A DNA stretch of 64,000 nucleotides from Paragordius varius (GCA_964247055.1 OZ176050.1:14632001-14696000); one strand, 5' to 3'; counted from the first letter of the stretch, positions 24,988 through 38,002 are shown. Notes: generated from the sequence alone by a model not told the origin. Program-made: numbers and translations.

Positions 24988-27909
24988 TTCCCATAAATCC
25001 CTATCATAGATCGGGTTACTAGAAATAATCATTTTAGCAGTATAACTTTTAGAGCTTTCGAGTTTGTGGGTTAGGGTTAGGGTGAGGGATTGGAGTTGGT
25101 TCATTTTCTTACGAGACCCATGCATTTTAATTTTATCCTTAAATTCTTTGTCTCTGAATTTTTTAGATTCTGATTGACTTAAGGAAGGATATTCTTTTAA
25201 TTTTCGTAATTCTGTTTTTTTGTTTAATTTTACACTATTTTAGCAAAAGAGTTAACATTATCTGAATTTTGTCTTTAATTCGTAAAGTACATATAATATT
25301 TTAACATTTGTATGCTTAATTTAATATTTTTTAGTGGTTTTAATTACAACGATATATTGTTTTTTGGATAAAATTTTTCAGATAATTTTGATGATTGAAA
25401 GTTTTTTTCATAAATATCTTTGTGTGATTTTTTATTTGATTTGCTTTAAAATTTAGTGGTTCTCGATCTTGAAATATCCTAAAATTTTTCTAATAGCAAA
25501 GTTTCATTGACTATCTGTAAAAATATTATATCTGTTTGACAAATTTTTCATGTTTAAAAACGCAACAATATTTTCCTTATTTATGTATATTTGCTTTTTA
25601 ATGGTTAAGATTTGGTAGTATTAGCAATACATTTACAGTGTAAGGTTAAATAACTTTAAGGGCTTCGAGTTTGTGGGCTAGGGTTAGGGATTGGAATTGG
25701 TTCATTATTTTAAAGAAGTCTGCGCATTTCGATTTATTCATAAAACCTTTGTCTCTGATTTTTTCAATTTCCTTATCGTTAACAATTGATTTTGAATTAA
25801 GGACATGGCATTTCAGGCATCGTTAATTTAAAAAACATGAATGTTTAATATAAAATCAATCCTGTGAATAAATTCCTAATTTGGTTGTAACCCCTATTTT
25901 AATTGATTGTAAATATTCGCTTTCCCGAAATAAGGCTTATTTTAATACAGTTTTTTATATATTTATTTGCGATTGAAAAGTTTTGGAGTTTGTGGTTTAG
26001 GTTAGGGATTAATGCATTATATTAAAAAAACCGTTTTATATTTTAATTAAATTTACCGGAAAGTAAGTTCAAGACGGCCTAAAATTGTAAATATAGAACT
26101 GTATATTTCGCTAAAAAATCGTCCACATCTAAAAGAATATTTTATTGTAAAAATTATTCTGATCCTGTGTATTTGTATGCTCGATTCAACAACCGTTTTT
26201 AGATAGATATCAGGCTTTCTGTTAATAAATAATATTCAAGTGAAAAAAATTTTTTTATTTCATTTGAAATTAAATGCCCACTCTTATTTATTTGATATAT
26301 TTTGTTATTTTTTCTCTGTTCCATCCGACAAATATCTTTTATGAACTTTTGTTTGATATTTGAAAACGGTTAAATATAAAAACTTTGGCAAATATATGTT
26401 ATCTAATTAAAAAATATCTATAAAATTGCTTTTAAATGGTTTAATTGCAAGTTTATTTAGAGAACTGGTGCCTCGATTAAGCCTAAGACTCGCGCATTTT
26501 TTTAAATTTTTATATTATATTGTAAATTTAAGGTTTTAACTATGCAACTTAATAATTTTTTAAAACTACAATTTGGCCTAAACAAGCAAAAAACTGTAGA
26601 TTTCTTTAACACTTCTAATATTTTAATATAATCGCTGTTCCCCACAAAATGCAAAACTTATTACAAAAAGTAAAAGTACCACATTTGTCTTTAGTATTTA
26701 ATTTTAATTTAAATCTATTAATATTTTATAGATTCTTTAAATACTGCCAAATTGCAATCAAAACATTAGCTCAAAAACGATATTGAAATTAACAAACTAA
26801 ACAAGAGTGAAAGATGAATGACGAAACATAGACATAACAGCAAAATGATAACCAGACAACAATGAATATCAAAGAAAATGAATATTTTATATAATAACTT
26901 CAATAAATATAATGTTGCATTTATTATGATGCAAAAACCGAGGAAGAAAATTGAATATTTCGGAATTGGTAATTAATATTTTATTTTATTAATCAGTGAA
27001 GTAAAATCTAAGTGTTATATTTTGTTTTGCTATTTTTTATCAATCAGTTATTTTTCAGTTGTTTTATTAATTATTTTTTCTTAGTTTTTTATTAACAGTT
27101 GTATTTTTCAGACAGTTACTTTATGATCAGTTGTTTTTATAATCAGTTTATTAGTTTTCTAGATAATTTTTTTTATTTCTAAAAAACAGACAATAAAATT
27201 CTCAAAATAAGTCAATTTTCTCTAATCCTAAAAATTTTCAAATAGGTTAATTTTTTCAAATAAAAAAGCGCTAAAGCTCTCTAAAAACTGCTAAAATTGT
27301 CTGAAAATGTCTGAAAATGTCTTTTTTTAAATTTAAGATAGGTGGTTAATTCTATGATAATGGTTTTTTAATTCTTAACACCCCTAAAAATCTTTAAAGT
27401 TTTTTAAACGCTACAAACAAATTACTAAAATACTAAAATTTTAATGAAATTCTGCATAAAAGCTATTTTTTAAACTTAATATAATATCTCCAAAAACCTT
27501 GAAAATTAAAAGCGTTGAAATTATCTAAAATCGTATTTTTAAATATAAACCACTAGAATTTACTAAAAGCCGCTAAATTTTATTAAAAAACCGCTGATAT
27601 ATATGCGAAAAAAAATTCATTTTTTAATTTTAAGACAGATAAATTATAATCCTAATTTTTAACCAATAATCTTAATTAACAATAAAATCTTTTCAAAAAA
27701 CGCTAAATTCTTTTAAAAAACTCCTAAATCATTTATAGAACCGACAAAAATTAAAAGTTTTTTTTAAAATAGGTAATTAATAAAGGCCTTAAATTATATT
27801 CCTAAATATCAAATAACCGCTATTTAAAAAACTACTAACCTTTATTCTATTAAAAACTATTTTGAAACTGCAAGAATTTTTTTGTAACCACAAAAACTCT
27901 TTTAATACT

Positions 27910-29925
27910 GCAAAAATTCTTTTAAAACTCTTAAAATTCTTTTAAAACTCCTAAAATTCTGTTAAAACTCCTAAAATTCTGTAAAACTCCTAAAATTCTT
28001 TTAAAACTCTTAAAAATCTTTTAAAACTCCTAAAATTCTGTTAAAACTCCTAAAATTCTGTTAAAACTCCTAAAATTCTGTTAAAACTTTCTTAAAATCG
28101 CTAAAAATCTCTTAAAACTGCTAAAAAGTTTTTAAATCCTAAAATTCTTTTGAAACTCTTAAAAATCTTTTAAAACTCCTAAAATCCTGTTAAAACTCCT
28201 AAAATTCTTTTAAAAAACTGCTAAAACTCTTGTAAAACCTCCAAAACTCTTTTAAAACCTCCAAAACTCTTTTAAACCTGCTAAAATTCTTTTAAAACTC
28301 TTAAAACTGCTAAAATTCTTTTAAAACTGCTAAAATTCTTTTAAAACTGCTAAAATTTTCTTAAAACTGCTAAAACTTTCTTAAAACTGCTAAAAATCTC
28401 TTAAAACTGCTAAAAAGTTTTTAAATCCTAAAATTCTTTTAAAACTCTTAAAATTCTTTTAAAACTCCTAAAATTCTGTTAAAACTCCTAAAATTCTTTT
28501 AAAACTCTTAAAATTCTTTTAAAACTCCTAAAATTCTGTTAAAACTGCTAAAATTGTTTTAAAACTGCTAAAATTTTCTTAAAACTGCTAAAAATCTCTT
28601 AAAACTGCTAAAAAGTTTTTAAATCCTAAAATTCTTTTAAAACTCCTAAAATTCTTTTAAAACTCCTAAAATTCTTTTAAAACTCCTAAAATTCTGTTAA
28701 AACTCCTAAAATTCTGTTAAAACTCCTAAAATTCTGTTAAAACTTTCTTAAAATCGCTAAAAATCTCTTAAAACTGCTAAAAAGTTTTTAAATCCTAAAA
28801 TTCTTTTGAAACTCTTAAAAATCTTTTAAAACTCCTAAAATCCTGTTAAAACTCCTAAAATTCTTTTAAAAAACTGCTAAAACTCTTGTAAAACCTCCAA
28901 AACTCTTTTAAAACCTCCAAAACTCTTTTAAAACCTCCAAAACTCTTTTAAACCCGCTAAAACTCTTTTAAACCCGCTAAACTTTTAAAACTCCTAATTT
29001 TTTTAAAACCGCTAAAACTCTTGTAAAACCGAAAAACTGTTTAAAAATTTTTTTTAAACAGCTAACTCTTTTTAAACCGCTAATTTTTTTAAAACCGCAA
29101 AACTATTTTAAAAAATCGCTTAAAACTGCTAAAAATTTTGTGAAACCGCCAAAACTAATTGAAAATCGTTAAAACTCTTTTAAAACCGCTAAAATCTTTT
29201 AAAAACCGCAAAACTATTATATAAAATCGCTTCTGCCAAAACCTCTTTAAACCGCAAAAACTCTTTTAAAACTACTAAAATACTTGTAAAACTCTTAAAA
29301 TTCTTTTAAAACTCCTAAAATTCTTTTAAAACTCTTAAAACTGCTAAAATTCTTTTAAAACTGCTAAAATTTTCTTAAAACTGCTAAAATTTTTTTAAAA
29401 CTGCTAAAATTTTCTTAAAACTGCTAAAAATCTCTTAAAACTGCTAAAAAGTTTTTAAATCCTAAAATTCTTTTAAAACTCTTAAAAAACTTTTAAAACT
29501 CCTAAAAATCTTTTAAAACTCCTAAAATTCTTTTAAAACTCTTAAAATTCTTTTAAAACTCTTAAAACTGCTAAAATTTTCTTAAAACCGCTAAAAATCT
29601 TTTAAAACCGCTAAAAACCCTTCGAAAACCGCTAAAAATCCTTTAAAACCCGCATTTTTCTTTCAAAAACCGCAAAAATACTATGCTAAAAACTCTTTTA
29701 AAACCGCTAAAATTCTTTTAAAACTGCTAAAATTCTTTTAAAACCGCTAAAACTCTTAAAACCGCTAAAAATCTTTCAAAAACCGCAAAAATACTCTGCT
29801 AAAAACGCCTTTAAAACCGTTAAAATTCTTTTGGAACCAGCAAAAACTATTTTGAAACTGCTAATTCTTGTAAAACTGCTAAAATTAAACCGCTAAACCT
29901 CTTTTAAAACCGCTCAAAATTGAAA
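27910..29925. repeat. M1 minisatellite, unit 4
   Basis: Same higher-order pattern as unit 2, slightly shorter. Confidence 0.9.
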
Positions 29926-30009
29926 AATTCTCACTTAATGCTTTTTAATTTACATTATTTATAAATGCTGTTTTTTTAACATTTTATTTTAAGAGATTTT
30001 TTAATTTAG

Positions 30010-33000
30010 AATGTTTGATTGCCTCAGTCATTTGCGCAAAAACCGAGGAAGAAAATTGAATATTTCGGAATTGGTAATTAATATTTTATTTTATTAATCA
30101 GTGTTAAGTAAAATCTAAGTGTCTTATATTAATGTTGTTTTGCTATTTTTTATCAATCAGTTATTTTTCAGTTGTTTTATAAATTAATTTTTTCTTAGTT
30201 TTTTATTAACAGTTGTATTTTTCAGACAGTTACTTTATGATCAGTTGTTTTTATAATCAGTTTATTAGTTATTGTAGTTAATCATTTTTTATTCATCAGT
30301 TGTTTTCAATCTTTATTAAATCAGTTGTTTTTATTAATAAGTTTTTATATATCAAATGTTATAATTTTACAGTTTTTTTTAACCAGATGTTTTTATTAAT
30401 CATTTCCAACCAGCTGTTTTTATAAATCATTTTATTTTATTCATCTTTGTCAAATCAGTTGTTTTTATTAATAATTTGTTTTTATTAAAAATTTGTTTTT
30501 ATTAAAAATTTGTTTTTATTAATAATTTGTTTTTATTAATCACTTGTTTTAATTAAGCAGCTGTATTTGTTTTTTATAATCGCTTGTTTTTAATAATCAG
30601 TTAAATAATCCCTTGTTTTAAGTAACCAGTTGTTTTAAATAATCAGTTGTTTAAATAATGTTTTTATTAATCAGTTGTTTCACATAATTAACTGTTTTGA
30701 GTTGTTTTTGTCCATCAGTTGTATAATTTATCAGTTGTTTAATTTATAAGTTGTTTTAATTAATCAGTTGTTTTAATTAATCAGTTGTTATTGTTATTAA
30801 CCTATTTTAATTGGTCAGTTGTTTTAATTGGTCAGTTGTTTTAATTGGTCAGTTGTTTTAATTGGTCAGTTGTTTTAATTAATCAGTTGTTTTACAATAA
30901 TTTGTTGTTTATAATCAGCTGTTTTTATGAATCATTTGTTTTATAAATTATTTGTTTTTATAATCAGATGTTTTTAATAATCAGTTGTTTTTATTAGTTT
31001 TTAATAATCTTATTAAAATATGTTGTTTTTATTCAGCTGTGTTCATAAATCATTTGTTTTTATAATCAGTCGTTAATAATCAGTTAAATATCAGCTGTTT
31101 TTATTAAAAAAATTTGTTCACCCTTTCAAATCAGCTGTTTTATTAATCATTCGTTTTTTCCATCTTTTCCAATCAGCTGTCTTTTCCAATTATTTGTTTT
31201 TATTGATCATTTGTTATTTAATCATTGTTTTATTAATTTATATACACTTGTAATTAATAATCATTTGAGCAGCTGTTTATTAAAGTAGCTGTTTGAATCA
31301 GTTTTTATTAATTATTATTACTAATCGGTTGTTTTGAATTATTAGTTGTTAATTTTTTTTATAATAATCAGTTTATTAATTAATTGCTTTTATTAATTAT
31401 TTTGTTTTGATAAATTAATTATTTTTTAATCACTTCTTTTATTATTACTTATATACTGTTGTTTTTATAAATTATTTGTTAAATCAGCTGTTTTAAGTTG
31501 GTTTTCTTAATCAGTTGTTTAACTTTTTTTATATTAATCAGTATATTAATCAGCTGTTTATTAATAATCTGTGTTATAATTTATATACAGTCATTTTTTA
31601 TATTCATTTGATAAATCAGCTGTTTTTAATACCACTGTTTTATAAGTTATAAACTTATGATTGATAAATATTGTATTGAAAATGTATATGGTTTGAAACA
31701 TATAGTTTCTTAATACATTTAAATTAAGCAATTTAATATATCATTAGATTTAATCAAAAAACAGGTGATTATTTATAAATGGTTTCACAAAAATTGAACG
31801 CAAAATGTTAAAAAATTGTTGTTTTTATTAATTATAGTAAATTTGTAAAGGCAATTAATTGATTGGTCTTTTAAGAGTTGATTGAATGTTTAATGAGAGA
31901 ATTTGTATATTTTTATTGGCGTTTTCAGAAAACTACCTTATTTATCAATATGATGTAACAAAACTCAAACTTATCAAATATATTTATTCCATAATTTTTA
32001 GAACATTTGCCTTAATTTGCCCAAAACTGAAACGAATCGTAAAGAAGATAATTACTTTGAATTAATCCAAATATGGTAATTATTTTTACTATTTTAAAAC
32101 AATTATTTTCTTAATGTTTTGTAGTTAGATGTTTTTAATTTTTTTTACATAGAGTGGATTTTATGAAAGAATTAAATATATATATAGAAACCGCAAAAGT
32201 CAGCTGATATTTATAGATTACTGTTTTACTTTATGTTTAACACTAATTAAAATAAATCGTATACTTTTTTTGAAAAAATTCATTGTTTTTTAAAAAACTG
32301 CCCATTAAATTATGAATTAAACCGCCAGCTTTCTCTTTAAATCAGCTGATAATACAAGGCCCGTTATTTGACACAAACAAAGAATAAAAACGTTTAAAAT
32401 ATATATTTTATATTAACCAACGTTTTCACTATAATATACATTTTTATAATATCCGATTTGTAATATTTCTTTCTGAAATTTACGATTATTTTTAGATATA
32501 AAAGATTTTGTAAATATATATTCTTGTTTTAAGTTTTAGTTTTATAATTTTTTCCATATTCTTTTTAGAATGAGTTGGGCTTAACCACTCTATGTGTCAA
32601 CTAAATCTGAAATATTTGGCTTAGATTTATCTGGAACAAATGGTATAAATTTCTTAATTATATAACCGCTTATTTTATTAAACTATAATAAATTTTGACT
32701 CACCTTATTACAAATAATACAAGGTGTTTATGAAAACGCCTTAAACAACAACTTGGGTTTTATTTAGGACCTCAAAAACTAAATTTTTTACGATTACTAT
32801 TCTAATTTTTATTCAACGATTGATTAACAAAACCCCAAATATTTTTATGAAATTTGTTTTTTACATATACCAATTATGATTGCGATATATTCTTTAAATT
32901 TTTTTCATATAGTTGTGTATTTATTTTATTACTTTAATATTTTCTTTTTCGTAACATGAGGTTTGAATTGCCTTATTATCTAACACTATAAATAATTTGT

Positions 33001-33247
33001 TATAGGTTAGCACTAATGAAAATTAAGTATTTTTGGTGTCGTTACGAACTTTCAAACAAATAATTATTCAATAATCATTTATTAATATGAAACTACCTGA
33101 TTCTAATGTAATAATTGACTTTTGTTTACAAATTAAAACAGTTAAATATTTTGTTTTTTCATTTTAGTTAAAGAACACCCCCTATTTTCTTTAAAAATTC
33201 GTCACCTGTGGTTAAAAGATATTGTACTTTCAATTTTTCGATTTTGA
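30010..33247 (+). pseudogene. Small gene, array copy 4 (early stop)
   Basis: Exons 1 and 2 are at 30010-30073 and 32002-32075, and the last exon at 33168-33247. It shares the 17-nt longer second exon, and so the early stop, of copies 2 and 3. Confidence 0.4.
30085..31635. repeat. M2 minisatellite, unit 4
   Basis: Same family and length as in unit 2, including the extra taattggtcag repeat. Confidence 0.85.
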
Positions 33248-35204
33248 TTCCCATAAATCCCTATCATAGATCGGGTTACTAGAAATAATCATTTTAGCAG
33301 TATAAGGTTAAATAACTTTTAGAGCTTTCGAGTTTGTGGGCTAGGGTTAGGGTGAGGGATCGGAGTTGGTTCACTTTCTTAAAGAACTCCGCATGACTTC
33401 CTTGGGCTGCGAAGCAGGCCGAAACCCATGCACTTTAATTTTATCCTTAAATTCTTTGTCTCTGAATTTTTTAGATTCTAATTTACTTAAGGAAGGATAT
33501 TCTTTTAATTTTCGTAATTCTGTTTTTTAGTTTAATTTTACACTATTTTAGCAAAAGAGTTAACATTATCTGAATTTTGTCTTTAATTCGTAAAGTACAT
33601 ATAATATTTTAACATTTGTATGCTTAATTTAATATTTTTTAGTGGTTTTAATTACAAAGATATATTGTTTTTTGGATAAAATTTTTCAGATAATTTTGAT
33701 GATTGAAAGTTTTTTTCATAAATATCTTTGTGTGATTTTTTATTTGATTTGCTTTAAAATTTAGTAGTTCTCGATCTTGAAAAATCTTAAAATTTTTCTA
33801 ATAGCAAAGTTTCATTGACTATCTGTAAAAATATTATATCTGTTTGACAAATTTTTCATGTTTAAAAACGGAACAATATTTTCCTTATTTATGTATATTT
33901 GCTTTTTAATGGTTAAGATTTGGTAGTATTAGCAATACATTTACAGTGTAAGGTTAAATAACTTTAAGGGCTTCGAGTTTGTGGGCTAGGGTTAGGGATT
34001 GGAGTTGGTTCATTATCTTAAAGAAGTCCGCGCATTTCGATTTATTCATAAAACCTTTGTCTCTGATTTTTTGAATTTCCTTATCGTTAACAATTGATTT
34101 TGAATTAAGGACATGGCATTTCAGGCATCGTTAATTTAAAAAACATGAATGTTTAATATAAAATCAATCCTGTGAATAAATTCCTAATTTGGTTGTAACC
34201 CCTATTTTAATTGATTGTAAATATTCGCTTTCCCGAAATAAGGCTTATTTTAATACAGTTTTTTATATATTTATTTGCGATTGAAAAGTTTTGGTGTTTG
34301 TGGTTTAGGTTAGGGACATTTTTTTCGGAAAGTAACTTCAAGACGTGCCTAAAATTGTAAATATAGAACTGTATATTTCGCTACAAAATCGTCCATATCT
34401 AAAAGAATATTTTAATGTAAAAATTCATTTTTTAGTATTTCTTTGATCCTGTGTATTTGTATGCTCGATTTAACAACCGTTTTTAGATAATTGATATCAG
34501 GCTTTCTGTAAATAAATAATATTCAAGTGAAAAAAAATATTTTTATTTCATTTCAAATTAAATGCCCACTGTTATTTATTTGATATATTTTGTTATTTTT
34601 TCTCTGTTCCATCCGACAAATTATCTTTTATGAACTTTTGTTTGATATTTGAAAACGGTTAAATATAAAAACTTTGGCAAATATATGTTATCTAATTAAA
34701 AAAATATCTATAAAATTGCTTTTAAATGGTTTAATTGCAAGTTTATTTAGTGAACTGGTGCCTCGATTAAGCCTAAGACTCGATTTTTTTAAATTTTTAT
34801 ATTATATTGTAAATTTAAGGTTTTAACTATGCAACTTAATAATTTTTTTAAAACAGCAAAAAACTGTAGATTTCTTAATCGCTGTTCCCCACAAAATGCA
34901 AAACTTATTACAAAAAGTCTTTTGTCTTTTTAATTTAAATCTATTAATATTTTATAGATTCTTTAAATACTGCCAAATTGCAATCAAAACATTAGCTCAA
35001 AAACGATATTGAAATTAACAAACTAATCAAGAGTGAAAGATGAATGACGAAACATAGACATAACAGCAAAATGATAACCAGACAACAATGAATATCAAAG
35101 AAAATGAATATTTTATATAATAACTTCAATAAATATAATGTTGCATTTATTATGATTTTTTTATTGAAAAAAAAATTAAAAAATATCATAAAATATATAT
35201 AACA

Positions 35205-35218
35205 CCCCCCCCCCCCCC
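35205..35218. repeat. Poly-C tract at the array edge
   Basis: Fourteen consecutive C in otherwise A/T-rich sequence, 50 bases past the last unit and between A-rich runs. It could be a real mononucleotide tract or mark an assembly or sequencing problem where the array meets unique sequence. Confidence 0.7.
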
Positions 35219-35249
35219 AAAGGGTAAAAAAAAAAAATTAAAAAATATT

Positions 35250-35315
35250 CTAAGTCCAAAATTTTATTTTGAGCGTCCGGGAGTAAGAGTGCTCAAAATA
35301 AAATATTGGACTTAG
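35250..35315. repeat. 25-bp inverted repeat (hairpin)
   Basis: Arms ctaagtccaaaattttattt... (35250-35274) and its reverse complement (35291-35315) differ at one base and enclose 16 bases. The right arm contains the stop codon of the longest minus-strand frame of the GC-rich island, so on the minus strand the hairpin would lie at the 3' end of that transcript. A terminator-like or 3'-end role is conceivable; a transposon remnant is equally possible. Confidence 0.7.
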
Positions 35316-35925
35316 AGGCCAAACTCACTCTCTAATGGGAGAAATAAATCCTCCTTCACACGATTGGAGAAAACAACTCTTGCAAAATAATAAGAGTTGA
35401 TTTTCCCCAAAGGAGGAAATGTTCTCCCACTAGAGAGAGTCATTTGGCCCAAAAACTCTCCACAAGTATAATGAGAGTTTGTTGTGCATTCGAGCCGGCC
35501 ATCAATCAGCTCCAGGCACGATTTCCAATCTCTCCATGTCTCAGGTATCGTAGAGAGGTTCCCAAGAGTTTCGGCCCATTGATACCACCATCCCAATGAG
35601 CCAAGGTCCATCCAAATCTAAAAATTAGGATTACCTCGAAATAGGCTCCTTTTCCTGTGTGGCTCTCCCATCAATCGGCCAATCCCAAATCCCGCACATT
35701 TGATCTGCCCAGGGCTTCTGGAATCCGTGATGTACGCCTTCCCATGCATCGCAATACACCTAAATAATACATTTACCTCGTAAAAGCAGCTTTCTTTCGG
35801 TTCGCTCCTTCATTCACGTACGAATCCTTGGTTGAGAGTCTTGATTCACGTTTTTATCCCTGGTTGCCATTCGAGAAGAAGGCCTAAAGCCTTCAAAATT
35901 TCTCTTTCACCACCAGCCTTTCATA
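35312..35925 (-). CDS. GC-richer coding-like island with 17-nt introns
   Basis: This stretch has clearly higher G+C and few stops on the minus strand. Two candidate introns of exactly 17 nt are visible: 35761-35777 (minus gtaaatgtattatttag) and 35624-35640 (minus gtaatcctaatttttag). Both follow GAG, and both have perfect GT-AG ends and a T-rich 3' half. The segment between them (35641-35760, 120 nt by strict ends) is open in more than one frame. After splicing at least two frames stay open across all three pieces. The longest unspliced frame is 99 codons (35312-35611), rich in Trp and Cys (LGSLGWWYQWAE, TWRDWKSCLELIDG). I cannot choose the true frame or name a family. The 5' end is not found. 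Confidence 0.35.
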
Positions 35926-37020
35926 TAAATTTTTTTCTGATTGCAATCATAGGTGCTTAGATAACCCAATACATTAATACATGTACTCTTGATTTCCAAA
36001 TTGCGAATTACAGAATCTACGAATTTTATGGACACCTAGGCGTAATCTTAGTTTTCCGCTTTAATTAATTTCGATTTTATTTGCCAGGTCAATTCCTCAT
36101 TATATGCTCTCTTTATCTATTTAATCAGCGGAATTGGTAAATTAGTCTAATATAATTTCATGGGTTACTTTATAAATTACGTATCATCTCCATAAATATA
36201 ATATATTAAATTTTTCACATGAAACGCACAAGTTCATTTATTCCATATATCACTCGTATGACCAATTCAAAAAATTCTACCTCGATAATTAATGTCTTAA
36301 TTGGATTTGGATTAATATATATAGTTATTCTATATTACGCAGGATGGAAATTTTAATTGAGAATGATAATTTAAAAGAAGATTTATAGTTGCATAGCAGT
36401 TCTTTTATGTTGCTTTTTTAGCATAACATATAAAATGGAAATTAACACAATATTTTTATATTACATTATCCATTGATATTTTCATCACAAATCGACAAAT
36501 AACTACGTTTCAAATGCATGTTATTTTTTTGCTATATTTATTTTTACCCCATTTTATTAATCAAACTAAGCTGAAGTTCATAAAGTTATTCACACTATTG
36601 ATCCGCATCGCATGTGATGTTAAAGTAAGACATTTCTTTATTAAATTTACATATCTAACACAAAAGATCACATTTGTTTATATTTCAGCTTTCACATAAT
36701 AGCCATATGGATATTATATGTAAACTTAATTTCCAAAATCGATTTAAAAATAGAAAATTAAAATATTATAAAGAGGCTTCCTCTTTTATAAGTCCAATTA
36801 TATTTAAATTAATATTTTACATAATCAATCAATACTGTATAGATTAGGGATTCAAAAAATTTAATATTATTTAAATTGGGCCTTCATTTTTTTTTCATAT
36901 TTTTCGAAAAATCGAATTAAAGAAACAAAATAGGATTACCTCTAAAATATTTATGAATCTTGAAATATAGTAAATGGGAAATCGATAATGTTTTCATCTT
37001 AAGGAAGTTATGTTAGCCCG
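35926..37020. other. AT-rich stretch without recognised features
   Basis: Mostly A/T-rich non-coding sequence. The word aggattacctc at 36931, identical on the minus strand to the donor region of the 17-nt intron at 35.6 kb, is a chance or repeat-derived match. The plus-strand 61-codon frame at 36514 has low-complexity Phe/Leu/Ile content and no splice support. Confidence 0.4.
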
Positions 37021-37021
37021 A

Positions 37022-37146
37022 AAACACATAATTTATTTTTAGGGTAAATTTGAATTGTTCAAGGGTGAATTTGAATTGTTTGAGGGGGAATTTAAATTAA
37101 GGGTGTATTCAAATAGTTCAAGAGTGCGTTTGAATTGTAAATGGTA
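37022..37146 (+). repeat. Short tandem-repeat element (gaatttgaattgttc family)
   Basis: Tandem units of about 21 bp (gggtgaatttgaattgttca) are bounded by a constant left flank, gaaaacacataatttattttta, and a right flank, tgtaaatggtata. Other members with the same flanks lie near 38003, 40645, 44052 (reverse), 44245 and 56612. Copy number varies from one to four or more. The constant flanks make this a dispersed element with an internal expandable repeat. Confidence 0.7.
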
Positions 37147-37231
37147 TAGATTTCTAGAAAATATTTAAAAAATGCATGCCCAATATCTTTATAGATTGAG
37201 CTTAAATATAAATTATCAAGGGGTAAGATAG

Positions 37232-37363
37232 GAAAAAATATTTGTGATTAAATGTTGCAAACTATGTGTTGCCCAAAGAAAAAGTTTTTTTGCAAGGAAT
37301 TTGACAAGGGTCAGCATTCTAACTATTATTGATTATCAGTCCATAGGAATATTTCAAGTATGA
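37232..37363 (+). other. Exon-like open segment (43 codons), weak
   Basis: After an AG at 37230-37231 the frame is open for 43 codons to TGA (IFVIKCCKLCVAQRKSFFAR at its start). No donor or partner exon could be linked. It might be a terminal exon or chance. Confidence 0.15.
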
Positions 37364-37677
37364 TGATCATTATGTAGCATCTCACTCAAACAAAAGGTGA
37401 TAAAAACAAGGTACAGTGTTTAGAGATTGAATCGATATTCAGAAATATAAATTATCACGGTGTAACGTCTAGGAACCTCAATGTATAAATAGAATAAGTG
37501 TAAAATAGTTAAAACATTTTCATGTATTTTTGAAACAATTAAAATATATATGTAATATAATCAATAATATTCAGAGAAAACTTCAGTGTACCGTTTAATT
37601 TTTAAATGTAAAATGGCAGAGTTTATAGCTAAGATCCATAAAATTAACCTGAAAAATAATAAACTAAGCCATATCGA

Positions 37678-37970
37678 TACAATCAAAATGGTAATTATAC
37701 GGACAAAATGTAAAAATACAAAGACAAATATTTTTTTCAAGAAATCCACACTTTTTAAACCTTAATATTTTTATATAAATTATATAATTCCAATTCTAAA
37801 ATATATAATTGTTTGCTTTACCACTAGTCATATCGATTTCATACTTTGCAGTTTGAAACAATGCTTATATTTAAAAATAATCAAGATCTAAAAAGTATGG
37901 TTGTCTTTTAAAAAAAATATTTGTCTTTGTATTTTTATGTTTTGTCCGTATAATTTCAGTTTTTATTGTA
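37678..37970. mobile_element. MITE family 1, copy A
   Basis: Inverted ends of about 75 bp. Left: tac..., then tacggacaaaatgtaaaaa and aaagacaaatattttttt. Right: the reverse complement ending tttttattgta. The family consensus begins TA-CAGTAAAAATTGAAATTA and is 270-295 bp long. The TA at the ends and the CAGT start suggest Tc1/mariner-type mobilisation. No coding capacity. Confidence 0.75.
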
Positions 37971-38002
37971 TATTTCATATTAATGAGTTATATTACCTCG
38001 AA

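Larger units (their letters stand above)
18656..26930 (+). repeat. Array unit 3
   Basis: Starts with the same chimeric insert (about 18656-18881). It is nearly identical to unit 2 over its whole length. Confidence 0.9.
1721..35156. repeat. Head-to-tail array of four 8.2-8.6 kb gene-bearing units
   Basis: Long identical blocks recur at a spacing of about 8.3 kb. For example, the exon containing gcaaaaaccgagg recurs at 5231, 13500, 21792 and 30036, and the unit-end motif ttgcatttattatgat recurs just before 10331, 18655, 26930 and at 35156. Unit limits are about 1721-10331, 10332-18655, 18656-26930 and 26931-35156. Units 2 and 3 are nearly identical, unit 4 follows them until about 33.29 kb and then diverges, and unit 1 is the most different. 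Each unit holds M1, exon 1, M2, exons 2-5 and a 3' flank. This is a gene-scale tandem amplification, not a simple satellite. Confidence 0.95.
26931..35156 (+). repeat. Array unit 4 with diverged tail
   Basis: Starts with the chimeric insert (about 26931-27156) and follows units 2 and 3 closely to about 33.29 kb. Beyond that it shares with unit 1 features missing from units 2 and 3 (the taaggttaaataactttt segment near 33303 and the catttttttcgg segment near 34318). It also has a private segment near 33375-33425 and several deletions. It ends the array at 35156. Confidence 0.85.

Noticed and set aside
34992-35189. 65-codon minus-strand frame at the array end
   Set aside because: Low-complexity Phe/Ile/Leu translation of poly-A/T sequence; the same region in other units has no such frame.
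37561-37749. 62-codon minus-strand frame
   Set aside because: It overlaps the inverted end of MITE copy A; other MITE copies give similar accidental frames.
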